Source of the DNA: an uncultured Lachnospiraceae bacterium | GTDB taxonomy: Bacteria; Bacillota; Clostridia; Lachnospirales; Lachnospiraceae | Length of the DNA: 7,460 nucleotides | Reading direction: 5' to 3' | Assembly (NCBI GenBank): GCA_947631755.1 | Contig: CANRMO010000119.1 | Location: 1-7,460, forward strand | In this document: piece after piece, positions 1 through 7,030 of the stretch | Position numbering within the stretch: position 1 is the stretch's first letter | Layout of the letters: each line of letters opens with the position of its first letter | Notes under the pieces: generated by a model | What the model was told of the DNA's origin: nothing | The model's database searches: none | The model's input: the letters and a program-made list of their open reading frames with translations, nothing else | Program-made: the position numbers and the translations under genes

Positions 1-245
1 TACTCCTTTAGCCGCTCACGGCAGAAAAATAACACCGCCGTCCTTTCTCCGTTTTTACAGAGCGTGAAACAGCTGATCCCGCTCTCTTTCAGCAGTGCGC
101 GGATCTGCCCGGTACACTCGTTGTGAATGGAGATCAGCGAAGAAATCTGAAGTCCCACGATAAGAGGGGCGCATTGAAAGACAAACCGGGCCTCAGCAGA
201 TCCCAGCGGCATCTCCCGCGCTGTTTTTATCATTTCCCGCGTCAA
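1..245 (-). CDS. DUF3793 family protein, N-terminal part (runs off left edge)
   Basis: Read leftward, this frame opens at TTG (245-243) and stays open for 81 codons to the window edge, so the C-terminus is missing. Residues about 19-31 read FVFQCAPLIVGLQ, followed by SSLISIH, a helical stretch with CTGQIRALLKESGI, and then ERTAVLFFCRERL. This is the N-terminal pattern of DUF3793 as I remember it (hCAPtLaGlK..., then a strand ending in a Tyr/Phe-Cys-Arg-like motif). The family is usually about 180-210 residues and has no established function; some members lie near iron-uptake or flavodoxin genes. TTG is chosen because AGGAGG sits 7 nt upstream, whereas the in-frame ATG at 233-231 would be 19 nt away. 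It lies on the same strand as uxaC, 113 bp downstream of its stop, and has its own -10-like box, so it is probably a separate unit. The family call rests on motif memory and was not searched. Confidence 0.68.
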   Translation of the reverse strand, partial: MTREMIKTAREMPLGSAEARFVFQCAPLIVGLQISSLISIHNECTGQIRALLKESGISCFTLCKNGERTAVLFFCRERLKE

Positions 246-252
246 ACCGTCT

Positions 253-258
253 CCTCCT
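253..258 (-). promoter_or_regulatory. Ribosome binding site that fixes the TTG start
   Basis: Perfect AGGAGG on the minus strand, 7 nt before TTG at 245-243. The next in-frame ATG (233-231) is 19 nt away, too far for efficient initiation, so the rare TTG start is preferred. Confidence 0.7.
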
Positions 259-311
259 GACAGATAAGTGAAAATTTCAGCCCCGGCCGCCGACCGGGAC
301 TGTCTCTTTTT

Positions 312-340
312 ATTATAGGTAATTTTCTGCCGGATATTCC
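312..340 (-). promoter_or_regulatory. Possible promoter of the DUF3793 gene
   Basis: The minus strand has a perfect TATAAT at 317-312, in the short gap after uxaC. No good TTGACA-like -35 lies at the right distance (335-340 reads GGAATA), so the promoter is only suggestive. Transcription would start near 305 and give a leader of about 60 nt, which holds a small GC-rich hairpin (282-298) before the ribosome binding site. Apart from these elements I see nothing in 246-358, and there is no clear Rho-independent terminator for uxaC. Confidence 0.35.
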
Positions 341-358
341 TGGCTCCCCTCCCGATTT

Positions 359-1765
359 TTACCCTTTTACATGAAATCCAAAATAATCCACAGCATTCTG
401 ATATGAGATTCCTTTCACGATCCTCTCAAGTGCTTTCATATCAGCCGGGTATTCGCCATTTTCCACCCATCCCCCCAGAAGTTCACACAAAATACGGCGG
501 AAGTACTCATGTCTGGCATAAGACAAAAAGCTCCAGGAATCCGTCAGCATGCCAATAAAGTTTCCCAGGAGGCCAAGGTTCGCAAGGGAGGTCATCTGCT
601 CTGTCATGCCCTGTCTGCTGTCATTAAACCACCATGCGCTTCCCTGCTGAATCTTTCCCGCCGCAGAAGCGTCCTGAAAGCAACCGATAACCGTCCCGAT
701 CACGGCGTTATCCGCGGGATTCAGAGAATAGAGAATGGTTCTCGGCAATTCCCCCGTCATGTCCAGATCATTTAAAAAATCCACCAGCTCCGACACTGGG
801 GCACCGTTCCCTACGCAGTCTGCCCCCACATCTGCCCCCAGTCTCCGGTAAATCCTGCTGTTATTATTCCTTCTCACAGCAAAATGCATCTGCATCGCCC
901 AGTTTCTCCTGGCATACTCCCTTCCCATGTTGAGCATAAATGCCGTCTGGAATTTCTTCTGGTCAGAAAAAGTCAGAGGTTCCCCTGACAGACGTCTGGA
1001 AAAAATTTTTTCTATCTCTTCCTGTGCCGCGGCAGCATACATGACATATTCCATGCTGTGGTCAGAAATACAACAGCCATTTTCTGCAAAATAATCCATT
1101 CTCTTTTTCAGCGCCTCCATCAGATCCGAAAAAGACCGGATCTCCCTGCCGCTGATCTGCCCCAATTCTTCCAGATAATCCAGATAGTCCGGCCTCTCTG
1201 TGTCCATGGCACGCTCTGGCCTCCATGTAGGGAGAACCTGTACATCAAAACTGTCATCCTCTTTTATCTTCTGATGCCATTCCAGCGTATCGGCCGGATC
1301 ATCCGTCGTGCCAATCACTGCCACATGGGACCTGCGAATGATCTCTCTGGGAGTTAACTGCCACAGCCTCTCATTGCAGAGTTCCCAGACCTCATCCGCC
1401 GTGTCCGCATTCAGAAACCCACGGTATCCGAAATATCTTTGCAGTTCCAGATGGCTCCAGTGATATAGAGGATTTCCAATGGCCATCTCAAGTGTCTCCG
1501 CCCACTTCCTAAATTTTTCATGGCCGGGAGCATCTCCCGTAATATATTTTTCCTCCGTTCCATTGGCACGCATAAGCCTCCATTTGTAGTGGTCAGCCCC
1601 AAGCCACAGGCATGCAATATTGTCAAACCGTCTGTCCTCACAGATTTCCCGCGGAGAGATATGGCAATGATAATCCACAATCGGCATACCAGCCGCATAT
1701 TCATAATACAATTTACGGGCCGTCCGGGTCGTGAGCAAAAAATTCTCATCCATGAAATTCTTCAT
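359..1765 (-). CDS. uxaC: Glucuronate (uronate) isomerase UxaC
   Basis: UxaC interconverts D-glucuronate with D-fructuronate and D-galacturonate with D-tagaturonate, the first cytoplasmic step of hexuronate breakdown. The 468-residue product is almost the same length as E. coli UxaC (470) and aligns along its whole length from memory. It has the amidohydrolase-type DYHCH motif (H33, H35), GADHYKWRLMRANG (H59, Y60), GNPLYHWSHLEL (about 97-108), GTTDDP, H294 and R299 before NNN, and GMLTDSWSFLSY with D409 near the end. The ATG at 1765-1763 is chosen because AGGGGGA lies 5 nt upstream and the N-terminus (MKNFMDENFLL) matches the family; the frame is open further upstream to 1855 but that stretch is non-homologous. 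One oddity: W411 occupies the place of the family's conserved Arg (R414 in E. coli), part of the active site as I recall it. The gene is divergent from the adjacent AraC-type regulator, which probably controls it. The family call is firm; activity is uncertain because of W411. Confidence 0.97.
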   Translation of the reverse strand: MKNFMDENFLLTTRTARKLYYEYAAGMPIVDYHCHISPREICEDRRFDNIACLWLGADHYKWRLMRANGTEEKYITGDAPGHEKFRKWAETLEMAIGNPLYHWSHLELQRYFGYRGFLNADTADEVWELCNERLWQLTPREIIRRSHVAVIGTTDDPADTLEWHQKIKEDDSFDVQVLPTWRPERAMDTERPDYLDYLEELGQISGREIRSFSDLMEALKKRMDYFAENGCCISDHSMEYVMYAAAAQEEIEKIFSRRLSGEPLTFSDQKKFQTAFMLNMGREYARRNWAMQMHFAVRRNNNSRIYRRLGADVGADCVGNGAPVSELVDFLNDLDMTGELPRTILYSLNPADNAVIGTVIGCFQDASAAGKIQQGSAWWFNDSRQGMTEQMTSLANLGLLGNFIGMLTDSWSFLSYARHEYFRRILCELLGGWVENGEYPADMKALERIVKGISYQNAVDYFGFHVKG

Positions 1766-1770
1766 ATAAT

Positions 1771-1777
1771 TCCCCCT
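1771..1777 (-). promoter_or_regulatory. Ribosome binding site of uxaC
   Basis: AGGGGGA on the minus strand, 5 nt before the ATG at 1765-1763. It rules out both the longer reading (to 1855) and the second Met codon at 1753, which would be 17 nt away. Confidence 0.65.
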
Positions 1778-1838
1778 CACTTCAGCTCTAATTTTTCTCT
1801 GTTGCAAAAAAAATGAATTATGATAAAATATGTCCAAA
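1778..1838. promoter_or_regulatory. Divergent uxaC / araC-type promoter region
   Basis: The 88 bp between the two divergent start codons is AT-rich in its centre and must carry both promoters and any operator. For the plus-strand regulator, TTGCAA (1802-1807) with TAAAAT (1823-1828, 15-bp gap), or TATGAT (1819-1824) alone, are possible boxes. For uxaC, TTGGAC (1837-1832) is a possible -35 but has only weak -10 candidates at 16-17 bp. The exact boxes are therefore uncertain. The closeness of the two starts suggests that regulator binding here could affect both genes. I see no clear pair of direct repeats that would mark an AraC-type operator. Confidence 0.4.
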
Positions 1839-1844
1839 AGGGGG
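1839..1844 (+). promoter_or_regulatory. Ribosome binding site of the AraC-type regulator
   Basis: AGGGGG ends 9 nt before the ATG at 1854. The ATG at 1845 directly abuts it, and the ATG at 1830 lies upstream of it, so 1854 is the best start for the regulator. Confidence 0.6.
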
Positions 1845-1853
1845 ATGCAAAAC

Positions 1854-2669
1854 ATGGAACACAGATCCTACTATCAGGACAAAGAATTATTCTTCCACCA
1901 GAGCATAGATCAAGTGCCCCTTGATACGGCTTACGGGATGCACGCCCATGAAATTTATGAAATATTTTATCTCGTCTCTGGAACGGGAAGCTTTTACGTG
2001 GAAGGCAATATGTATCCCATCACCCCGGGGTGCCTGTTTGTTTTGCGCTCCAATGAGGCGCACCACATGGTCCTGAGCCCTGCCACAGCTTATGAGAGGA
2101 TCGTCCTGCATTTTTTCCCGGAAATTATTGATGCTGAGGATCCAAAACACATCCTCCTGGCCCCGTTCGTGGACAGAACTCTCGGCCAGAACAATTATTA
2201 CGCTCCCTCCGCCTCTTCTGGCTGCCGCATCAGGGACTGCTTAAAAGATATCATTGAGACTGACGACGACCCCTATTTAAAAAGACTGTCCATCCGCTCC
2301 AATCTGCTTATCATCCTGGCAGAACTGAATAAATTGTTCCGCAATAACTCCCAGCCACAGGACAGCATCACAAACCAGCGGATCGCGGACATCATTACCT
2401 ACATTAATGATAATCTGTCCGAACCTCTGTCCATTGACATCCTGTGCCAGAAATTTTATATCAGCAAATCCTACCTTAACAGCCTGTTTAAACAATATAC
2501 CTCTTCCACTGTATGGAAATATATCGAGACAAAACGGCTGATTCTCGCCAAAGAACTGATACGGACCGGCATCTCTGCAAAAAACGCCAGCGAGCAGTGC
2601 GGTTTTTCCAATTACTCAACCTTTTTCCGCGCCTATAAAAAGCAATTTGGCATCTCGCCATCCGACTGA
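1854..2669 (+). CDS. AraC/XylS family transcriptional regulator with N-terminal cupin sensor
   Basis: This 271-residue cytoplasmic DNA-binding protein has the standard two-part layout. The N-terminal half (about residues 25-90) is a cupin-like ligand domain: HAHEIYEIFYLVSGTGSFYVEG, then a Pro/Gly turn (PITPGCLFVLRSNEAHHM). The last 100 residues form the AraC double helix-turn-helix: the first helix pair is around 193-216 (SIDILCQKFYISKSYLNSLF) and the second around 242-269 (AKNASEQCGFSNYSTFFRAYKKQFGISP). The protein stops at ISPSD, a few residues earlier than many relatives, but the fold appears complete. The start at 1854 follows the ribosome binding site; the frame is also open from 1830. 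It is divergent from uxaC and convergent with the GH115 gene, so the likely role, by inference, is control of uronate or glucuronoxylan use with a sugar effector. The ligand cannot be read from sequence. Confidence 0.93.
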   Translation: MEHRSYYQDKELFFHQSIDQVPLDTAYGMHAHEIYEIFYLVSGTGSFYVEGNMYPITPGCLFVLRSNEAHHMVLSPATAYERIVLHFFPEIIDAEDPKHILLAPFVDRTLGQNNYYAPSASSGCRIRDCLKDIIETDDDPYLKRLSIRSNLLIILAELNKLFRNNSQPQDSITNQRIADIITYINDNLSEPLSIDILCQKFYISKSYLNSLFKQYTSSTVWKYIETKRLILAKELIRTGISAKNASEQCGFSNYSTFFRAYKKQFGISPSD

Positions 2670-2692
2670 CGGCATATTCCCTATGGGATTGA

Positions 2693-2733
2693 AAAGAGGC
2701 ACTGCTTCTTTTCGGGAAAACAAATGCCTCTTT
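2693..2733. terminator. Bidirectional Rho-independent terminator between convergent genes
   Basis: A perfect 9-bp inverted repeat, AAAGAGGCA (2693-2701) and TGCCTCTTT (2725-2733), encloses a 23-nt loop that can extend the structure with TTTT/AAAA (2709-2712, 2717-2720) around a CGGG tetraloop. On the plus strand the stem ends in TTTCCTTT, 24 bp after the regulator's stop; on the minus strand it ends in CTCTTTTC, 17 bp after the GH115 stop. Its position between two converging genes and its T-rich sides fit termination in both directions. The T tracts are interrupted, so strength is uncertain. Nothing else is visible in 2670-2749. Confidence 0.65.
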
Positions 2734-2749
2734 CCTTTGGATGATGATT

Positions 2750-5700
2750 TTATTTCACAATTACAGTGATTTTCTTTTTCCCTTTTCCACTCTTTATTAC
2801 AAGGACTACTCTGCCTTTTTTCTTTGCTTTCACTGTAAGTTTCCCGTTCTTGAGTTTTGCAGTCATAATCTTTTTATTTTTCTTACTCAGAGACTCCAGT
2901 TTCGCCCCCGCTTTCTTTGGATTCGTCCGTACAGTGAGCGTCATTTTTTTCTTTACTCTCAGGCTCACCTTTGAGACACGCTTTTTACCCCTTTTCACAG
3001 TGATGGAAGGATTCTTCACTGTCACTTTCACACTATGGCTGACACCTCCCACAGCTGCAGTGATTGTCGCCGTCCCCTTTCCGGTCGCCGTGATCTTTCC
3101 CGCCTTTACAGTGGCGGCTTTAGGATTGCTGCTCCTCCATACCACCACATCGGACGTGCCAGTCACCGTTGCTTTTATGGTGGCACTGTTTAATGCTTTC
3201 CCGGTATAAAGGGTCACTTTTGACTTGTTCAGAGAAAGCGTTGCCGGACTCTGCGTTACCGGATTCTGCGTTACTGCCTCACCAGAGACAGGAATCTTTT
3301 CTGTGCGCATAACACTGCCGCAGACACTGCACTTATATGTCTCCTCTCCCTCTTCTGTCCCGTTCGCCTGCTTTGTGACAGTACCCTCATCCTCTTTATG
3401 GGCCGACTCATCCAGATGCGCGCCGCAGATACTGCACTCATGCCAGTGAGTTTTCTCATCCGATTTCCACTCCGCTCCGGCTTCGTGTGTATGTTCTTCC
3501 TGCTCCGCTATCTCTTTCTTTATCTCATCTGTCAACAGGGCATAATCATAGATTCTGTAACCAGCGAGATATCCCGAATAAATCTGCGTGTTCACCGGCG
3601 TAAACGGTCCCTTTCCGATCCACACATAGCTCTTATCTGCACTCAGTATTTTTTTGATCCCGTCAAATGCCTCATTGCTGATCTGTTTTTTTCCGTCAAT
3701 ATAAGTTGTCACATCTTTACCCGAGTACACCACATCCACGTGTTTCCACTTTTTCCCGGCCGCTGTGGCATCAAAGGTTCCCCCTCCGTTTAAAACCCGC
3801 AGTGTCCCCGTATAATCCACCATGCCAAATCTCGGATATGTCGCTGAGTTGGCCGCCGTAGCTTTCCCTTCTTCGTGGGTATTTGTTGCGAAAAACGTGT
3901 AATTCGCATTGGAAGTGGACGCGGTATACGAATCATAGGATATAGTAAACTCGCTCAACCCCTTCATAAGTGGGGAGCCGTCCTCCTTTGTCACTTCCAG
4001 CCATCTGGTGGAGTCAAAATATAATCCGCTCTTTCCCCCAATTTCCTTATACGGAAAGACAGGGGCCTTTCCATCTTTTGAATACAGAGCGGCCAGGGCA
4101 CCGGCGCCACGGTACCCGCTCTCTGTGCCGTCCAGGCTAAAGTCTGCAATCAGTTTGCCAGCCTTTCCGAATACTTTTACAACAACCGTATCGCTGTCTG
4201 CCACTGTCCCGTCCTTTTTGAGTTTTACTGTGATTTTAGCGGAACCGATGGCAAGACCGGTTACTGCTCCGTCTTTCACCTTTGCCACAGATTCGTCAGA
4301 AGAGCTCCACTCCAGCTCATACTCTCCCTCACCGCTCTGCTGGGTCTCCAGTATCAGACTCTCTCCAATTCTGACTTCTCTCCCACTGCTCTTTACGGTG
4401 ATGCCGCCACTCTGTCCAAGTTTCTCCGGCAGTTCGCCGATGCGCTGCTTTTGGAATTCCTTAAGTTCCCCATCTGCCACTATATTATTGGGGCTGACCG
4501 GCATGCCAATCTCCATTTTACTGAGGGATGGCGCAGCCGACGCATCTGTCACGATAAGAAAGCGGTCAAATGCCTGTGACGGTGACATCCGGTACAGTTC
4601 TATCCGGTTCCAGCCTTTATTCACCGTAATCTGCGCGCTCTGCATCGATTCGATCATGTGGAGAATGTTGCCGCTCCACGTTTCAGACAGGGTCGTCGCC
4701 GTCCCGCGGATCCACGCTTTATCTGAGCTCTCCCCATTGACCACTACCGCTGTGCGGCAGTTTGTCGTACTCTCATCCAGTGTCGGCAGACGATACGCGA
4801 TAAATTTATAAGTACCTGCTTTCTCAAAATAGACATCATAAGCCACATGTCCCACTTTTTCTTTGTCCGCTTCTCCCAGCGTCCCGTTGGCAAACTCATT
4901 GTATGCAGCGACATCTCCCTGCTGTGTATTCACTTTATTCTCTTCTTTCGTTGTGATGCGGATGGAATCACCGCGCTGGCCAAGAGACTGGATCCTCTGC
5001 CACTTCGTGCCGTCTGTCCCAGCCACATTTTCAGACCAGTGCTCTGCCTCTATCATCACATAGCCACCGGCCTCCTGATATCCTTTTCTCTCTCCGCCCA
5101 GCTGACTCTGTACACAATCCGCTTTTATTGTAAACACCGCCACCGGCTCCCCGGAAACTTCTGTTCCATTGTATACTTTGATCTCGCCCTCGGCACTCTC
5201 CGTCAATTTTGACCAGTCAACCGTGGCGATAACCCGCTCTTCTGTGTAGACAGAACCACTCTTCTTCGTCAGTGAAATCCAGTCCGGCGCTGTGGCAGTC
5301 CAGGCCGCCGCCCCGGTTCCTTTTCCGAACACATCGAAATAATGTGCTTCTCCTCTCTCCTTATTCAGTGAACTAAAATACAATTTCCCGCTGCCGGCTT
5401 TTGACGCGTTTTCGCACGCGGCACCCACGCCTTCTCCCGGCTCGGCAGTTTTATAATCCCCCTCTGTCTTTAACAAGATTCCCTGATCTGGCTGATAGTC
5501 TCCTGACCACTCCGTCCCATCGCCATAGCGGTATCTCGCACGGTGGGTATAATTGATGACATGATCCCATTTCCCCTCATTTAAAGACCAGAATTTATTT
5601 TGCCCCTCTTCTATGCGGGAAATGGCCTCTGTGCCCAGCTTGCGGTAAACGATTGAACTGCCGTACCGGCCCTGCGCCACAGCCTGCTCATTTTTCAGGC

Positions 5701-6976
5701 AATAAATGTATTCCTCCGCCACGTCTCTGCTGGATCTCACCGCGTGGAGAATCTGCTCATAAAAGGCATCTCTGGCATTTTCATCGAGAGAATCATAAAT
5801 CTTCTCAAGTCTGTCCACCAGATCATTCCACTGGTTCACCCAGAGCATGCCCTCGTCGCCGTTCCCGGAAACGCTGAAATCATAGCCTTTTCCATAAAAT
5901 TCCGCCCGCTTGGTTGCATTGTACTGGTAATACCGGTCCAGACAGTCCGCAATTTCCTCCGCGTCTCTCTGCGACACATTGAAATCACGTCCCACCTGCG
6001 CCGCAAGGGCTTCTTTTATCCGGCTGTCATCCGCACTCTCAATGTCCCATGCCATCCTCATAAAATACTCCGCAGAGATCTCTCCCGGCTTAATGTCTCC
6101 CACATTCAGAATCCAGTAAGTATTTGCACCGGTGTTATATGCCTTATGCATCTCTGCATTCATCTGGGCAATGGAAGCGGAATTGAGCCATAGATAACTC
6201 TTTGGCCACCCCCAGTAGGAATTATGGTAGTAAACGCCGTTGCGCCGTCCCTCTGCCCGCTCTTTTTCATTGGGCGTCTGACGAAAATATCCGTAATTGT
6301 CATTGGCCCACATAAGAATGATATCCGATGCCTCTTCAGTGAGCCAGTCCGCCAGATCCCGGTTATTATAATTGTAGTACTCGTTCATTTCCTTATATGG
6401 GATGAACACCTGAGGCGCGCCGTCTTCCGAACCATAATATTTTTCTATTATCTTTCGCTGCTCATGGATGACATCTTTCATCAGGGCGACCTTTTTTGCC
6501 TCCTGGGACGTTCCTTTTACCGTGATGCTGCTTCCCAGCGCATTGTCCTGCCCCTTATTGGATATAAATGTATCCAGCTTAGCCAGGGCCGGTCCCCCGT
6601 CATGGACGCCCCGCAGTCCCATGGAGAAAATATTTTCAAAATCTTTGTTACTGGCTACCCGCTCTTCCCAATAAGCTAAGATTGCTGTCTTATTGATTGT
6701 GTAGTCCCAAGCCGCACTGGAACTGGCCCCCTGTATGTTGTATCGGTTCTTATTTGCCTTATACCAGTTTTCCCATTCACCTACATTGTTGCGGAGCATC
6801 ATCTCGCAGTGGGATGATGCCATAATAATGCCGTACTCCGCTGCATTTTTTGCATTCACGAGCTCTGTCCCATCCTCACCAGTCACACTGTTAAACGCCT
6901 CTGTACCCTCGTGCATCGCCGGCCAGAGCGTATTTGCCTTTAGCCGGAGAAGCAGCTCATACACATGGCGGTACAC
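2750..6976 (-). CDS. GH115 alpha-glucuronidase, barrel and C-terminal modules (fragment after the internal TAG)
   Basis: Numbered from GTG at 6976, this piece has 1408 residues. The reading actually continues up to the TAG, and this GTG has no convincing ribosome binding site, so the start is nominal. Residues 1-310 are the GH115 TIM barrel: RLKANTLWPAMHEG (11-24), EYGIIMASSHCEMMLRNN (47-64), MGLRGVHDGG (119-128), MWANDNYGYFRQTP (222-235), GVYYHNSYWG (247-256) and WILNVGDIKPGE (288-299). A helical region follows (about 311-455), then the GH115 C-terminal beta region (about 530-815, including GGYVMIEAEHW). Beyond the usual family end come a Big_2-like domain (856-937), a LamG-like jelly roll (940-1155), a Cys/His module (1162-1229; CSIC and CSVC), a VTQNP/VTQSP linker, a second Big_2-like domain (1245-1322) and a lysine-rich tail (1323-1408). 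No LPXTG or membrane anchor is seen. The protein is probably extracellular. Confidence 0.9.
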   Translation of the reverse strand: MYRHVYELLLRLKANTLWPAMHEGTEAFNSVTGEDGTELVNAKNAAEYGIIMASSHCEMMLRNNVGEWENWYKANKNRYNIQGASSSAAWDYTINKTAILAYWEERVASNKDFENIFSMGLRGVHDGGPALAKLDTFISNKGQDNALGSSITVKGTSQEAKKVALMKDVIHEQRKIIEKYYGSEDGAPQVFIPYKEMNEYYNYNNRDLADWLTEEASDIILMWANDNYGYFRQTPNEKERAEGRRNGVYYHNSYWGWPKSYLWLNSASIAQMNAEMHKAYNTGANTYWILNVGDIKPGEISAEYFMRMAWDIESADDSRIKEALAAQVGRDFNVSQRDAEEIADCLDRYYQYNATKRAEFYGKGYDFSVSGNGDEGMLWVNQWNDLVDRLEKIYDSLDENARDAFYEQILHAVRSSRDVAEEYIYCLKNEQAVAQGRYGSSIVYRKLGTEAISRIEEGQNKFWSLNEGKWDHVINYTHRARYRYGDGTEWSGDYQPDQGILLKTEGDYKTAEPGEGVGAACENASKAGSGKLYFSSLNKERGEAHYFDVFGKGTGAAAWTATAPDWISLTKKSGSVYTEERVIATVDWSKLTESAEGEIKVYNGTEVSGEPVAVFTIKADCVQSQLGGERKGYQEAGGYVMIEAEHWSENVAGTDGTKWQRIQSLGQRGDSIRITTKEENKVNTQQGDVAAYNEFANGTLGEADKEKVGHVAYDVYFEKAGTYKFIAYRLPTLDESTTNCRTAVVVNGESSDKAWIRGTATTLSETWSGNILHMIESMQSAQITVNKGWNRIELYRMSPSQAFDRFLIVTDASAAPSLSKMEIGMPVSPNNIVADGELKEFQKQRIGELPEKLGQSGGITVKSSGREVRIGESLILETQQSGEGEYELEWSSSDESVAKVKDGAVTGLAIGSAKITVKLKKDGTVADSDTVVVKVFGKAGKLIADFSLDGTESGYRGAGALAALYSKDGKAPVFPYKEIGGKSGLYFDSTRWLEVTKEDGSPLMKGLSEFTISYDSYTASTSNANYTFFATNTHEEGKATAANSATYPRFGMVDYTGTLRVLNGGGTFDATAAGKKWKHVDVVYSGKDVTTYIDGKKQISNEAFDGIKKILSADKSYVWIGKGPFTPVNTQIYSGYLAGYRIYDYALLTDEIKKEIAEQEEHTHEAGAEWKSDEKTHWHECSICGAHLDESAHKEDEGTVTKQANGTEEGEETYKCSVCGSVMRTEKIPVSGEAVTQNPVTQSPATLSLNKSKVTLYTGKALNSATIKATVTGTSDVVVWRSSNPKAATVKAGKITATGKGTATITAAVGGVSHSVKVTVKNPSITVKRGKKRVSKVSLRVKKKMTLTVRTNPKKAGAKLESLSKKNKKIMTAKLKNGKLTVKAKKKGRVVLVIKSGKGKKKITVIVK
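3245..3274 (-). repeat. 15-bp tandem repeat encoding a VTQNP/VTQSP linker
   Basis: On the plus strand, GGACTCTGCGTTAC (3246-3259) recurs as GGATTCTGCGTTAC (3261-3274), a 15-bp period with one difference. On the coding strand it gives VTQNP-VTQSP, a Thr/Pro linker between the Cys/His module and the second Big_2-like domain of the GH115 protein. Short repeats of this kind often vary in copy number between strains. Confidence 0.6.
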
Positions 6977-7030
6977 CCCCGGATGGGATACCTGGGCGGG
7001 CCAGCCGAAATCTTTTTTCTGATATGCCCA

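Noticed and set aside
282..298. GC-rich hairpin CCCGG/CCGGG as a uxaC terminator
   Set aside because: The stem is only 5 bp and is not followed by a T run on the minus strand; it lies in the probable leader of the DUF3793 gene.
1766..1855. Longer uxaC reading adding 30 residues at the N-terminus
   Set aside because: The added residues have no UxaC similarity, would cover the promoter region and overlap the regulator's start; the ribosome binding site and family N-terminus point to 1765.
2766..3209. Plus-strand ORF of 147 codons, very Phe/Leu/Val-rich, resembling a membrane protein
   Set aside because: It is antisense to the lysine-rich tail of the GH115 protein: AAA/AAG Lys codons read backward give TTT/CTT (Phe/Leu). 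The hydrophobicity is a mirror effect, and there is no supporting ribosome binding site or family match.
4008..4811. Plus-strand ORF of 267 codons inside the GH115 gene
   Set aside because: Its Ser/Pro/Leu-rich translation matches no known pattern, while the opposite strand encodes recognisable GH115 C-terminal, Big_2-like and LamG-like domains throughout.
6974..6976. GTG as a true restart that would make the downstream GH115 fragment a separate gene
   Set aside because: There is no convincing Shine-Dalgarno sequence before it, and the codons between TAG and GTG (WAYQKKDFGW...) already belong to the GH115 family sequence.
6984..7030. Possible readthrough-promoting hairpin just after the TAG (TGGGcATA with TATCCCA)
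   Set aside because: The stem is 7 bp with a bulge and a loop of about 32 nt, which is expected by chance; it resembles no known recoding element.
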